NCBI GenBank assembly: GCA_016288205.1
Contig: JAEEYO010000072.1
Coordinates: 22,268 to 86,267 of the forward strand
Length of the DNA: 64,000 nucleotides
Direction: 5' to 3'
Source of the DNA: Treponema sp.
GTDB lineage: Bacteria; Spirochaetota; Spirochaetia; Treponematales; Treponemataceae
Of the stretch, positions 8,997 through 18,500 are shown piece after piece (the first letter of the stretch is position 1; each line of letters begins with the position of its first letter). The notes beneath the pieces are model-generated. The model worked only from the letters and a program-made list of their open reading frames with translations. It had not been told where the DNA came from and searched no databases. Position numbers and translations under genes: made by a program.

Positions 8997-11024
8997 ATGG
9001 CACTGACATTGGCAGAAAAAATCATTCAGAATCACATCATTCCGGGTTCCATCGAATTTACGCCGGGAACACCAATCAAGAGAGGCGAGGACATTGCAAT
9101 CAGGATTGACCAGACGCTCACACAGGATGCGACCGGTACAATGGCTTACCTCCAGTTCGAGACAATCGGAGTACCGCGCGTTAAGACAGAGGTCAGCGTC
9201 TCATACATTGACCACAACACTTTGCAGACGGATTTCAAGAATCAGGACGACCACAGATACCTCCAGTCCATCGCGGCAAAGTACGGTCTCTATTTCTCAC
9301 GCCCCGGAAACGGTGTCTGCCATCAGGTGCACATTGAGCATTTCGGAAAGCCGGGAAAGACCCTGCTCGGTTCGGACAGCCACACCCCCACAGGAGGCGG
9401 AATCGGAATGATTTCCATCGGTGCGGGCGGTATTGACGTTGCAGTTGCTATGGGCGGCGGTGCATTCCATCTTGCCATGCCGAAAATCTTCGGTGTAAAG
9501 CTTACCGGAAAGCTCAGGAAGGGAGTCGGTGCAAAGGACATCATCCTTGAGGTGCTTCGCCATGAGAGCGTAAAAGGTGGAGTCGGTGCCATCTACGAGT
9601 ATTTCGGCGAGGGTGTCTCAAGCCTTACGGTTCCACAGAGAGCCACTGTTACGAACATGGGTGCCGAGCTTGGTGCCACTTGCTCAATCTTCCCGTCAGA
9701 CCTTACCACAAAGAGCTTCCTTGAGAGCATGGGCCGCCCGCAGGATTGGACGGAGCAGAAAGCCGACGACAACGCGGAGTACGACAAGATTATTGAGATT
9801 GACCTTTCAAAGCTGAATCCTCTCGCCGCATGTCCGCACTCACCCGACAACGTGAAGGACGTAAAGGATCTCAAGGATATTAAAGTAACTCAGGTGGCCA
9901 TCGGAAGCTGCACGAACTCTTCACTTGATGATTTGGAAGCCGTCGCAGCAATCGTCCGCGGAAAGCACATCGCACCCGGTGTTGAGGCAGGAATCGCACC
10001 AGGAAGCCGCACCACCCTTCTCATGGCAGACAAGGCAGGAATCCTCGGTGATTTAATCCGCGCCGGATTCAGAATCCTTGAGAGCGCATGTGGTCCCTGC
10101 ATCGGAATGGGATTCGCGCCGAACTCAGAGGGTGTCTCACTCAGGACATTCAACCGCAACTTCAAGGGACGAAGCGGAACTGCGGATGCCTCAATCTACC
10201 TTGTGAGCCCGGAGACTGCCGCCGCATCTGCAATCACGGGATACATTACCGACCCGACGACATTGGACTACACGGATCCCGCATATACCGAAAACGGACG
10301 CGTATCTCTTCTGGAAGGAAAATACAAGGGACTTTCGCTTGACGAAATCAAGACGGACGCACAGGACACAGGAATGCTCATTCCTCCGCTGGATGAAAAG
10401 GAAGCCTCCAAGGTTGAGATTCTCCGCGGACCGAACATCAAGCCGTGCCCACCGTGCAAGCCATGCGAGGACTCACTCAAGCTCCCGGTTCTGCTCAAGG
10501 CCGGAAACAACGTCTCTACCGACGACATCATGCCGGCAGGAACAAAGGTTCTTCCTTTCCGCTCCAACATTCCCGAAATCAGCAAGTTCACTTACGAAAG
10601 AATTGACGCGGATTTCTACAACAAGGCCGTCGCAACCAATTTCTCCGGATGCTTTGCCGTGGGAGGAGAGAACTTCGGTCAGGGCTCAAGCCGTGAGCAT
10701 GCAGCTTTGGGACCGATGTACCTTGGCGTGCGTGCCGTAATCACCAAGAGCTTTGCAAGAATCCACAAGGCGAACCTGATTAACTACGGAATCATTCCGA
10801 TGACTTTCGTCAACCCGGCGGATTACGACAAGATTCAGGACGGAGACACACTGGAAATCAACGGAATCTTCGACTGCCTCAAGAACGCAAAGAACTTCAA
10901 GGTAATTGTCCATGGAAAATCCGGGGACAGCGAGATTGAGTGCGTGAACGACCTTGCCGAAAGAAGCAGACAGATTCTTCTTGCCGGAGGACTTGCCTCA
11001 TACACAAGGGCTGGCGGCCAGTAA
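8997..11024 (+). CDS. acn: Aconitate hydratase
   Basis: A 675-residue aconitase of the short bacterial type, interconverting citrate and isocitrate with a [4Fe-4S] cluster. Cluster ligands are visible: Cys305 (IGSCTNSS), Cys365 and Cys368 (ACGPCIGMG). The substrate-binding GSDSHTPTGGG is near residue 123, and the C-terminal swivel domain carries NFGQGSSREHAALGP. AAGGAAG lies upstream of the ATG. No other citric-acid-cycle gene is nearby, so it probably serves a partial cycle for glutamate precursors. A homoaconitase or isopropylmalate isomerase role is less likely because both domains are in one chain and the motifs fit aconitase. Confidence 0.92.
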   Translation: MALTLAEKIIQNHIIPGSIEFTPGTPIKRGEDIAIRIDQTLTQDATGTMAYLQFETIGVPRVKTEVSVSYIDHNTLQTDFKNQDDHRYLQSIAAKYGLYFSRPGNGVCHQVHIEHFGKPGKTLLGSDSHTPTGGGIGMISIGAGGIDVAVAMGGGAFHLAMPKIFGVKLTGKLRKGVGAKDIILEVLRHESVKGGVGAIYEYFGEGVSSLTVPQRATVTNMGAELGATCSIFPSDLTTKSFLESMGRPQDWTEQKADDNAEYDKIIEIDLSKLNPLAACPHSPDNVKDVKDLKDIKVTQVAIGSCTNSSLDDLEAVAAIVRGKHIAPGVEAGIAPGSRTTLLMADKAGILGDLIRAGFRILESACGPCIGMGFAPNSEGVSLRTFNRNFKGRSGTADASIYLVSPETAAASAITGYITDPTTLDYTDPAYTENGRVSLLEGKYKGLSLDEIKTDAQDTGMLIPPLDEKEASKVEILRGPNIKPCPPCKPCEDSLKLPVLLKAGNNVSTDDIMPAGTKVLPFRSNIPEISKFTYERIDADFYNKAVATNFSGCFAVGGENFGQGSSREHAALGPMYLGVRAVITKSFARIHKANLINYGIIPMTFVNPADYDKIQDGDTLEINGIFDCLKNAKNFKVIVHGKSGDSEIECVNDLAERSRQILLAGGLASYTRAGGQ

Positions 11025-11049
11025 TTTCTCGATAGCACAAGCAAAAGAC

Positions 11050-11125
11050 GGAAATCCCTAGGAATCAAAGGCAACGTCTAAAAACTGAGTTTTTTAGAGA
11101 TTCCTTAAAGTTTTTGGAGATTTCC
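11050..11125 (+). repeat. Nested inverted repeat upstream of the ComFB gene
   Basis: Nested palindrome: GGAAATC (11050-11056) with GATTTCC (11119-11125), GGAATC (11061-11066) with GATTCC (11099-11104), and TCTAAAAA (11077-11084) with TTTTTAGA region (11091-11098). It belongs with the TCTAAAAACT / AGTTTTTTGAGA hairpins seen at 914-943, 1915-1944 and 18564-18599. There is no clean T-run after it. Confidence 0.5.
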
Positions 11126-11183
11126 GCATTGCTTTTTTTAAAATAGTGATATATAATATAAAAAAAGACAAAGGGGTCTGTTT

Positions 11184-11912
11184 ATGGTCAATATTCACAA
11201 TATGATGGAAGAACATGTCGTTACCCGCGTAAATGAGCTTTACAAGCAGCTTAAGGAAAACGGCTGTACATGGCTGGAATGTGACTGCGAAAACTGTAGG
11301 CTCGACACGATTACCTATGTCCTGAACAGGATCACACCGAAATATGTTGTCGGAGGACGCGGAATCACCCACAACACGGCGGAAATCAGAAGCAACTCAC
11401 AGCTCATGGCTGATATGGACAGAATCGCGCTTGAGGGAATTCGGCTTGTGAATTCAGCCAAAAGACCCTATCATAAATCAGCGAAACTCAATGCGAGCGG
11501 TGACTGGGAGACAAACATCCCCACTTACACCTTCCCCACTTTCCTTGGCACAATCTACGACGGATCCACATTCGAGCCCCTTGACAACGCTTCCGTAACA
11601 CTCAAGATGAGCGACGGAAAAAATGCCACGATGATGGACGCAAGCTGGGCAAATCCATGCAAGACCTTCGCGAAAACAAGCGGAACCTACTCTTTCTGGG
11701 TGGCTCCCGAGGCATGTCTTAAGGAAAACGAGACCAGGGAATTCTCATTTACTCTGGAAATTGAGCGCGAGGGATATACGCCTATCTCCTACAGTTTCTC
11801 AATCTCCCTTGTGAGCAAAGCCGAGGATCCGCACAAACTCAACTCAGCATGCAGCCTCAAAGTGCAGGACCTCTTTATGTTCAGGCAGGAAATCTACAAC
11901 GAGCAGGAATAG
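11184..11912 (+). CDS. ComFB-domain protein with extra C-terminal beta domain
   Basis: A 242-residue cytoplasmic protein. Residues 1-60 match the late-competence ComFB family, including the clustered cysteines Cys28, Cys33, Cys35 and Cys38 (GCTWLECDCENC), which probably bind zinc. ComFB proteins have recently been proposed as cyclic-di-nucleotide receptors. The remaining 150 residues (TFLGTIYDGSTFEPLDNASVTL onward) look like an Ig- or CnaB-like beta domain and are not part of the usual short ComFB. The start has AAGGGG about 8 bases upstream. The terminator at 11919-11972 follows directly. Function unknown; a signalling adaptor is a guess. Confidence 0.7.
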   Translation: MVNIHNMMEEHVVTRVNELYKQLKENGCTWLECDCENCRLDTITYVLNRITPKYVVGGRGITHNTAEIRSNSQLMADMDRIALEGIRLVNSAKRPYHKSAKLNASGDWETNIPTYTFPTFLGTIYDGSTFEPLDNASVTLKMSDGKNATMMDASWANPCKTFAKTSGTYSFWVAPEACLKENETREFSFTLEIEREGYTPISYSFSISLVSKAEDPHKLNSACSLKVQDLFMFRQEIYNEQE

Positions 11913-11918
11913 ATGGAG

Positions 11919-11972
11919 AAATCCCCGGTAAAACTGGCTTCCTTGGGTAATTGACAAAGATGGGGATTTTTT
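11919..11972 (+). terminator. Terminator of the ComFB gene, overlapping the next promoter
   Basis: AAATCCCC (11919-11926) pairs perfectly with GGGGATTT (11962-11969), followed by T to 11972. The 35-base loop contains the TTGACA of the penicillin-binding protein promoter. Confidence 0.65.
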
Positions 11973-11979
11973 CTATTAT
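11951..11979 (+). promoter_or_regulatory. Leaderless-type promoter of the PBP1A gene
   Basis: TTGACA (11951-11956), 17 bases, TATTAT (11974-11979). Transcription is predicted to begin at about 11986, which is the A of the ATG. There is no Shine-Dalgarno. Confidence 0.7.
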
Positions 11980-11985
11980 ATAAGA

Positions 11986-14871
11986 ATGAAACGTGTAAGA
12001 ATTTGGCCTTTCATCTTTTTGCCCCTTCTTCTGCTGTCTTCCGTACTGATTGGAGCAGCTTTGGGCAAAGGCCTTGCCGTAACGAAGAATACAATAAACA
12101 CCGAGAATTTTACGGAATTTGAGACTTCCGCACCAACAAAACTCTTGGATATAAACGGTGAGCTGATTACCGAATACTCAAGCGACGAAAAACGTGAGAT
12201 CATCGCATTCAGAGATCTTCCGCAGCAGATGGTTGACGCACTCCTTACCCGCGAGGACCGAATTTTCTACGAGCATCCCGGATTCAGCATGAAGGCCATT
12301 TTCAGGGCGGTGGTCGGTGTCGTTACTCACAGCACTGCCGGAGGAGGTTCCACGCTCACCCAACAGATTGCAGGAACCCTTTACTGCGACAGACGTGAAA
12401 AATCCATAAAGCGAAAAATTAAGGAGCTTTGGTGGGCCATCCAGATGGAGCGCCGCTATTCAAAAGATGAAATCCTTGAGCTTTACCTCAATAAAATCTA
12501 CTTCGGAGGCGGTACCTACGGTGTAAACGCTGCCTGTAAGTACTACTTCGGACATGACGCCACGGAAATCAACCCGGCTGAGGCGGCAATCCTCGTAATT
12601 CAGCTTTCGAACCCGGCATATTACAATCCGTTTGAGTATCCCAACCGAGCCATGGCAAGGCAGCAGGATGTTCTGGACGCTATGGTAAACGAGGGCTACG
12701 TTACCAAGGAAGATGCGAACACAAGCTTCGACAATTACTGGGCGGACTTCGACTTCCTGAGAACGAATCTTTCGGTACACACAATGCGCGTGGACAATGC
12801 GCCGTGGTTCAGTGAATATGTGCGTCGTGAGCTTAGCGGAATGCTCTACGGTTCGGAGGATCTCTACAACGGAGGATATACCGTAAACACCACGCTGAAT
12901 CTTACGCACCAGAGAGCCGCCGAAGAAATCATGACGGACTACATCAAATATGCGAACGAGACATACCGCGACACGCTTCCCGCGTCAAAGAAAGAGGCTC
13001 TTTCCGCTTATGTTCCGTTTGCAGAGCTCATGTGTCTCGCATTCAACCTTCCCTCAATGAAAGTCAGCGCGCAGAGGGCAGAACGCCTTTCCTTGGAAGA
13101 GTACGCTGATGACGTGAACCCGATTATTGACATCATGTCCATGATTACGGGCATAGAGCCGCTGAAGACACAGATCGTAACGGAAGGAAACAACCTGTAC
13201 AAGAGAAATACAGAGCGCAATACGGTCGAAGGAACCATGATCGCCCTTGAGAACGGAACCGGTTACATTGACGCTTTGGTCGGTGGCTCAAAGTACGACT
13301 CAACCAACCAGTTCATCCGTGCGGTTCAGGCAAAGATCCAGCCAGGATCCACATTCAAGCCGCTCTACTACTCCGCCGCCATTGACAGCAAGCTCTTTAC
13401 AATGACGACCACAATCAGCGACACGCCGGTTGTTTTCTATAAAGACGACGGTTCTCCATACCTGCCGAGAGATTTCGTAGGACGTTACGAGGGTGAGGTT
13501 CAGACATGGTACGCGCTCGCACACTCAATGAACATTCCGTCTCTGAAAGTGCTTGACACAATCGGATTCGACGCGGCAATCAACCGTGCGACAGACTTGC
13601 TCAATATTCCTTACAACGAATGGGAAGCACGAAGCATCCTCCCAGTCTATCCTCTGGGACTTGGTGTTTGTTCAATCAGGCCGATCGAGCTCGCACGCGC
13701 ATTCTGTGTCTTTGCAAGCAACGGAGAGGAAATCACTCCGATCGCAATACGTAATGTTGAGGACAAAAACGGCAATATCTTCATGGATCCCGAGGCGGAC
13801 GCAATAGCCGAAAAGAAGGCAAAGGGCCGCGACATACAGGTTATCTCTCGGCAGAACGCATACATCATGCAGGAAATGCTCAAGAGGACGGTACAGACGG
13901 GAACCTTGGTGCGAGGATCCAACTTCTCCGCCACGAAGTCCACGATTGGAAAAGACAAGGGAACCGGAAACAAATTCAAATTCACGGATTCCCACGGTGA
14001 GTCATTCATAATGCCAGCCGGTGGTAAGACAGGAACCACGCAGAACTGGGCCGACGCATGGACAGTCGGATTCACGCCCTACTACACAGCCGCATTCTGG
14101 TTCGGATTCGACAGGCCGGGACAGTCCCTTGGTCTGAAAATGACAGGATCAACCCTTGCCGGTGTTGCATGGGGAGACTTCATGCACGTTGCGAACCTTG
14201 GAAAACCGTACAAGAAATTTACCGAGGTCGCTCCTGAGGGAGTAATCTCGTTGACCGTATGCTCAGAGACAGGACTTCTTCTCACACCTGAATGTGGAAA
14301 CAACAAAGTGACTGCGTTCTATCTTGCGGGAACAGAGCCGACAGAGGTTTGCGAGCGGCACCTTTATGGAACCGCGGAAAAGACTGCAAAAGCAAACATG
14401 AAGCGTGAGGACATCATGTTCGGAAAGCTTTTCGACAAGCTTGAGGGCGTGGAAGGTCTGAAGCTGGATCTTGACTTCCTTAATGACGATGGAAGCGGAA
14501 CAGCCTTTGAGAATATGTTTGATGATGACGATGATTTCAACTACGATCCGGACTCCTATCTTGAGAGCCAGCTTGGATTCGGAGATGATTTCTTCAACAA
14601 CTCTGGAAACCGCGACGATGATTTCGGACTCTTCGATGAGGATGAATTCTTTGACGACACACCGCTGGTAAATCCGCTTGGCAATGCCGAGCCATCCGTT
14701 CCAGATGAATCAGAGCCCGAGGAGGAACCTGCAGCACCGACTAAACCGGCAGAAACACCAGCCCCGGCTCCAGCTCCAGCACAACCAGCACCGTCCACTC
14801 AGGGGGATGTAATCAATCCGTCGGAAAAGACCGATGATGTAGAGGGTAAAAGCACAGACGCACGTGGTTAG
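11986..14871 (+). CDS. Penicillin-binding protein 1A (bifunctional transglycosylase/transpeptidase)
   Basis: A 961-residue class A penicillin-binding protein that polymerises and cross-links peptidoglycan. Order: N-terminal membrane anchor (about 7-28), GT51 transglycosylase with EDRIFYEHPG (Glu90) and GGSTLTQQ (about 120-127), then transpeptidase with STFK (Ser455-Lys458), SMN (514-516) and KTGT (681-684). All catalytic motifs are intact. The tail is unusual: about 65 residues rich in Asp and Phe (840-905), followed by a Pro/Ala/Glu linker. The tail is probably disordered and may bind partners. The predicted transcript starts at the ATG itself. A ParB-N protein follows 41 bases downstream. 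Confidence 0.95.
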   Translation: MKRVRIWPFIFLPLLLLSSVLIGAALGKGLAVTKNTINTENFTEFETSAPTKLLDINGELITEYSSDEKREIIAFRDLPQQMVDALLTREDRIFYEHPGFSMKAIFRAVVGVVTHSTAGGGSTLTQQIAGTLYCDRREKSIKRKIKELWWAIQMERRYSKDEILELYLNKIYFGGGTYGVNAACKYYFGHDATEINPAEAAILVIQLSNPAYYNPFEYPNRAMARQQDVLDAMVNEGYVTKEDANTSFDNYWADFDFLRTNLSVHTMRVDNAPWFSEYVRRELSGMLYGSEDLYNGGYTVNTTLNLTHQRAAEEIMTDYIKYANETYRDTLPASKKEALSAYVPFAELMCLAFNLPSMKVSAQRAERLSLEEYADDVNPIIDIMSMITGIEPLKTQIVTEGNNLYKRNTERNTVEGTMIALENGTGYIDALVGGSKYDSTNQFIRAVQAKIQPGSTFKPLYYSAAIDSKLFTMTTTISDTPVVFYKDDGSPYLPRDFVGRYEGEVQTWYALAHSMNIPSLKVLDTIGFDAAINRATDLLNIPYNEWEARSILPVYPLGLGVCSIRPIELARAFCVFASNGEEITPIAIRNVEDKNGNIFMDPEADAIAEKKAKGRDIQVISRQNAYIMQEMLKRTVQTGTLVRGSNFSATKSTIGKDKGTGNKFKFTDSHGESFIMPAGGKTGTTQNWADAWTVGFTPYYTAAFWFGFDRPGQSLGLKMTGSTLAGVAWGDFMHVANLGKPYKKFTEVAPEGVISLTVCSETGLLLTPECGNNKVTAFYLAGTEPTEVCERHLYGTAEKTAKANMKREDIMFGKLFDKLEGVEGLKLDLDFLNDDGSGTAFENMFDDDDDFNYDPDSYLESQLGFGDDFFNNSGNRDDDFGLFDEDEFFDDTPLVNPLGNAEPSVPDESEPEEEPAAPTKPAETPAPAPAPAQPAPSTQGDVINPSEKTDDVEGKSTDARG

Positions 14872-14912
14872 GAATTCGCTCGGTTTGTAAAAACCATGAT
14901 AAGGGAGATGCA

Positions 14913-15329
14913 ATGCTTGTCAAAATCAGTGAAATAAAGGTGAAAAAGCGGGTCAGAAAGGATCTCGGAGATTTGGATGCCCTCAAGGACAGCCTCAGAC
15001 GCTACGGACTTCTGAACCCCATCACAATTACAAAAGACAAGGTTCTCATTGCAGGTGAAAGAAGACTTGAAGCCGCCAAAGCCATTGGTTGGGAAACAAT
15101 CGGTGCGGAAGTACTTACCTACGACATTGATGCCATAGACAAGCTGGAAATGGAGATGGAAGAAAACAACCAGCGCATCCCCTTCACCGCCGAAGAAATG
15201 GCAGAGGGCTACAGAAGACTTGACAAGCTCAGAAATCCTTCCATTTTCAGAAGAATCGGAATGTTTTTTGTCCGCATTTTCAAAGCAATAGGAAGATTTT
15301 TCGCACGCATTTTCTCAAAAAAGCGGTAA
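14913..15329 (+). CDS. Small ParB-N-domain protein with amphipathic C-terminal tail
   Basis: A 138-residue protein. Residues 1-100 match the ParB/Spo0J N-terminal (CTPase/sulfiredoxin-like) fold, including the GERRLEAAKAIG motif (about 50-61) and the ENNQR segment. There is no helix-turn-helix DNA-binding domain or dimerisation domain. Instead the chain ends in a basic, Phe/Ile-rich stretch (RIGMFFVRIFKAIGRFFARI) that looks like an amphipathic membrane-binding helix. AAGGGAG lies upstream. It sits in the same direction as the PBP1A gene and may share its transcript. A membrane-linked regulator is inference; it is not the chromosome-partition ParB. Confidence 0.75.
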   Translation: MLVKISEIKVKKRVRKDLGDLDALKDSLRRYGLLNPITITKDKVLIAGERRLEAAKAIGWETIGAEVLTYDIDAIDKLEMEMEENNQRIPFTAEEMAEGYRRLDKLRNPSIFRRIGMFFVRIFKAIGRFFARIFSKKR

Positions 15330-15342
15330 GTCAATTATTTTT

Positions 15343-15377
15343 CCTCTAAATCTCTGTTTTTGAATGACATTTAGAGG
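15343..15377. terminator. Inverted repeat between convergent genes
   Basis: CCTCTAAAT (15343-15351) with ATTTAGAGG (15369-15377), 9 bp, between the ParB-N gene and the minus-strand lipoprotein gene. Neither side has a good T-run, so function as a terminator is uncertain. Confidence 0.35.
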
Positions 15378-15387
15378 ATAAATATTC

Positions 15388-18208
15388 TCACTGGGACGGT
15401 GGGGCGTTTTCAAGCACGAGGGCCGGAACTATGCCCAAATTTTCATCGACACCTCTTCCACCGTTGTCTGCAGTACCAAACGTATCAACATATCTAACGC
15501 AGTTTGAGTAATAGCAGCTGGAACGTTGCCAATAATAAGCCCCATATCCAGCATCCTTATTAACATGCTTACTGACAGACAATGCATAGTCGCTTGGCTC
15601 TCGTCCCCTATGACTTCCAGCGCCGCCAGCATGAGCGCTCGTGTTAAAATGATAATCGCCGATTGTAAGCTCTTTCATGCTCAAAAGGAAAATCTTTTCA
15701 TTCGTTGGATTTTCAGCATAAGGATTTTTTCCGCTCTTCCACAAAGTTGGATCATTATATGGATTTGTACTTTCAGCATTATTTTCTACGCTTGTCGTGG
15801 CTATAAGATTTTGTGCGCTCGAAGTAAATGCCTTTTGCAAAAATCCTTTTCCAGAGTAGGTTTTTGCCTGTGGGTCGCCGCTTTCATATTTGCCGTTCAA
15901 GTATGCCCTCATCGTTGAGTATTTCCAGCTGTTGCCATCTATCGTAGAGACACCGATTGACCTTGTTGACTGAGAAAGATAAAATGGAATGCCTGCTTTT
16001 AAAACCTTGTCTGCAAACAAGAGAGTTTTTCCTGTTGAGTTGTAATTCGTTGTCAATGCACGCCAGTAAATTGGCTCAACCTTAAAATAATAGTCTTTGT
16101 TGTTAGTAACTGTTGTTCCGTTGGAAAATGTTTTTTTGTCAGAGGTATTATTTGCCGTCTGTTTTTCGTAAAAATATCCGTCACGTCCCAAATACCAGCC
16201 GTTATATACAGTGGTACTTGTGTACGCTGAAATTCCTGAAACAGTCTGAGGGAAATCTCCGAACTTGTAGTGCTTGTCGCCAGAGTTGTCCCTTTCATGG
16301 TAGTTTTTATCATAAACGGGCTTCTGCGTGAGAGAGTCTTTTTTGGCAATGTAATAAGTGCCGGATAACACCGCGTTCTTTGAGATGTTACCCTCAGAAT
16401 ATGTTTGTGTAAAAGTCCAGTTGGAATCATATTGATCTCTTTTTGGAACGGTTGCAGTCAAGCTCTCCGTTTTTGAGGTTCCGTTCGAATAATACTTTTT
16501 GGTTGAAGTAATTCCGTAATCGGAGATTTTGTCTCCCACAAAGAAAATATTTTGGGCATGACTTGCGTTAGTTTTCGTAAAATCTAGAGTGCCTGTAAAA
16601 GTATATCCTGTAAGGAATGTCGGAATCGTCCTTTCAACCGAATTTCCCGCATAATCGGTAAATTTTACTTTCATATTATAAGTCTTGTCCGGCTGAATGT
16701 TCGTTATGTTTTTGGACAAAGTTCCGTTCGTTATCGTTTCCGAGCTTGACGTGGAGCCGGTCACTATGATTTCAGATGTTTTCAAATCAACATAATCCGA
16801 CCAGTTAAGAGTGTATGTCGTGCTGTTTTCGCTGCTGATTGTGGGTATGCTGATTTCAGGAGCCTTTGTGTCAACTGCAAAATAAAAATGGCTGCCCGAA
16901 GGATATATCAAGTGGTTGCCGCTCCTGTCCATGAAGTCAAAGACCACCTCGTAAACACCGTCGCCAAGGGAAACCTTCTCCTGCTCCAAATCCACGCTGC
17001 CCTCAAATACGGCAGTGTCCGATGTGACAGTCTGATAGTAAAGCGTAAAGCTTTTCTCATAAGTTGAAGCGGCGTAATTTACTCCGTATAATTTTTTTAC
17101 TGTAACCGTGAAATACGAGTTGGGACCAGATCCTCCGTCCTGCTCCTGCACCTCTATGTTCAAGTCAAATTTAAAGTTTCCGTTCTTGATGAATTTCAAG
17201 GCCCCGAAATCACTTTTTTTCAGAGCGAAAGCGGCTGATTTTATAAAATTAGTATTGTCGCTTTTGAATTTCGCCGAAAACAACTCAGTGCTGCCTGATT
17301 TCGCAATTACAAGAGGCTTGTCATCGTTCCTGTTGTTCACCTGGTACATCCACATCTTGCTTCCGGCCATCTCCACCGGCTTTTCCTGCTCCGTGTAGAA
17401 AAATCCTTTTTCCACTTCGACCAGCACCTGAGTGAAGTCATCAAGTATGCGACCGGAATTTGTTTTTTTGTTTACAGAGATGGAAAGAGACCTCGGACTT
17501 TCGAATACAGGAGGGTTGAAACAGTCGTTGATGTTTTCTCCTGTTTTGTTGTTTATAAGCATTATGTTCTTGAAAAAAGTTTCCCCGTTTTTTTTGTAGC
17601 AGTAATATTTTTTCTCGCCGCCAATTACCTTACAAAGAAAATCACTGTCGCTGAGTCTTTCCGAGACCTTAAGTTCTTTGCGTTCCTTTTCGCTGTAGTA
17701 AATGGAGTCGGGATCTATATCGCGGTTAAAGAGAATCTGAACGGTGGAGTCCTTGAGCATACCAAGAGAATTGGGTGTGTATGAGACAATCTGGGGCCTC
17801 GCGCTCACGATGCTCCTTACTCCGAGCTGCATCTCAGAACCGGGTTCCTTCAAAAGCTTGAATGATGTCTCGTCGCTCTTTGAGTCCGTAAACTCTATGT
17901 ATCCGTCTGAGTCAAGGGATTCGCCGGTCATTACGTTGAATACCTCCCAGCGGATGAATTCAAAATCGGTGTCGCTTTCAAAGGCGATGTTCATGCCCTG
18001 CGTGACTTTAATCGGATAAGAGCCCTTGGATGGCGAGAACTTACCCTTGGATCCATCAATCAGAATCGGAAAGGCAGGTGCATTTGCAAGGGCAATTTCA
18101 TCCTCAATCTGCTGCTTGATTTTTTGTCCGTTCAGGAAATTCTCACAGGAAGTAAATATGCCCCCCTGTCAAAAGTATAGTAATTAATAGAATCTGTCCT
18201 TTCTTCAT
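15388..18208 (-). pseudogene. Large surface lipoprotein with DUF6273-like C-terminus, disrupted by a +1 frameshift
   Basis: The minus strand holds a start at 18208 (ATG with GGAG 8 bases upstream) and a lipoprotein signal, but the frame stops after 21 codons. Removing one base from the six-G run (18161-18166 on the plus strand) restores one frame of 939 residues with a proper lipobox (GIFTSC) running into the 868-residue open frame below 17994. The protein has several Ig/fibronectin-like repeats and a C-terminal DUF6273-like domain (KFGDFPQT...EPIYWRALTT...LGIVPALVLE). It would be a secreted, lipid-anchored surface protein. The break may be a real mutation, a phase-variable switch or a sequencing error. 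The rest of the frame is intact over 2.6 kb, which argues that any loss is recent. Confidence 0.8.
18161..18166 (-). other. Six-base homopolymer carrying the frameshift
   Basis: CCCCCC on the plus strand, GGGGGG in the coding strand. Five G give an intact 939-residue lipoprotein; six G give a 21-residue peptide. Confidence 0.75.
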
Positions 18209-18357
18209 ACGGCACACTCCATTTATTTCTTCGCTGATGGCCTACGCAGGCAGAATCAGTTATATACACAGCTATTATAGAAGATTATAGCACAAAAACT
18301 AAGCGTGTGTCATTGTTTTTCTGGAAAAATAGGTCAAAAATCTCAAATTTCCTGTCA

Positions 18358-18389
18358 TTGACAAAAAAAGTGTTATCTGATAGTATAAT
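18358..18389 (+). promoter_or_regulatory. Promoter of the tyrS leader
   Basis: TTGACA (18358-18363) and TATAAT (18384-18389), spaced 20 bases; an alternative -10 GATAGT (18379-18384) is spaced 15. Either choice puts the transcript start within about 5 bases of the leader-peptide ATG at 18396. Confidence 0.6.
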
Positions 18390-18395
18390 TACACT

Positions 18396-18500
18396 ATGAA
18401 ACACATTGTCCGTTGGGCGCAGAAAATCAATTCCTCTACGTTGGCTTACCTTTATTATGGCTATGATTTTCTCTCTGCTTTTACGGAAACGGCACGCTAG
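18396..18500 (+). CDS. Tyrosine-rich leader peptide of tyrS
   Basis: A 34-residue frame between a promoter and an intrinsic terminator ahead of tyrosyl-tRNA synthetase. Codons 18, 20, 21 and 23 are Tyr (segment AYLYYGYDF), four in six codons. The last codons (Phe29 to Thr32) overlap a segment that can pair with the terminator. This is the classic build of a ribosome-mediated attenuator: stalling at Tyr codons for lack of charged tRNA-Tyr would free the antiterminator. There is no Shine-Dalgarno, and the ATG lies at the predicted transcript start, so translation is probably leaderless. The peptide itself needs no function. Confidence 0.8.
   Translation: MKHIVRWAQKINSSTLAYLYYGYDFLSAFTETAR

Noticed and set aside
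15388..15620. Active diversity-generating retroelement in this window
   Set aside because: No reverse transcriptase or template repeat is present. Only the resemblance of the C-terminal fold was kept as a lead.
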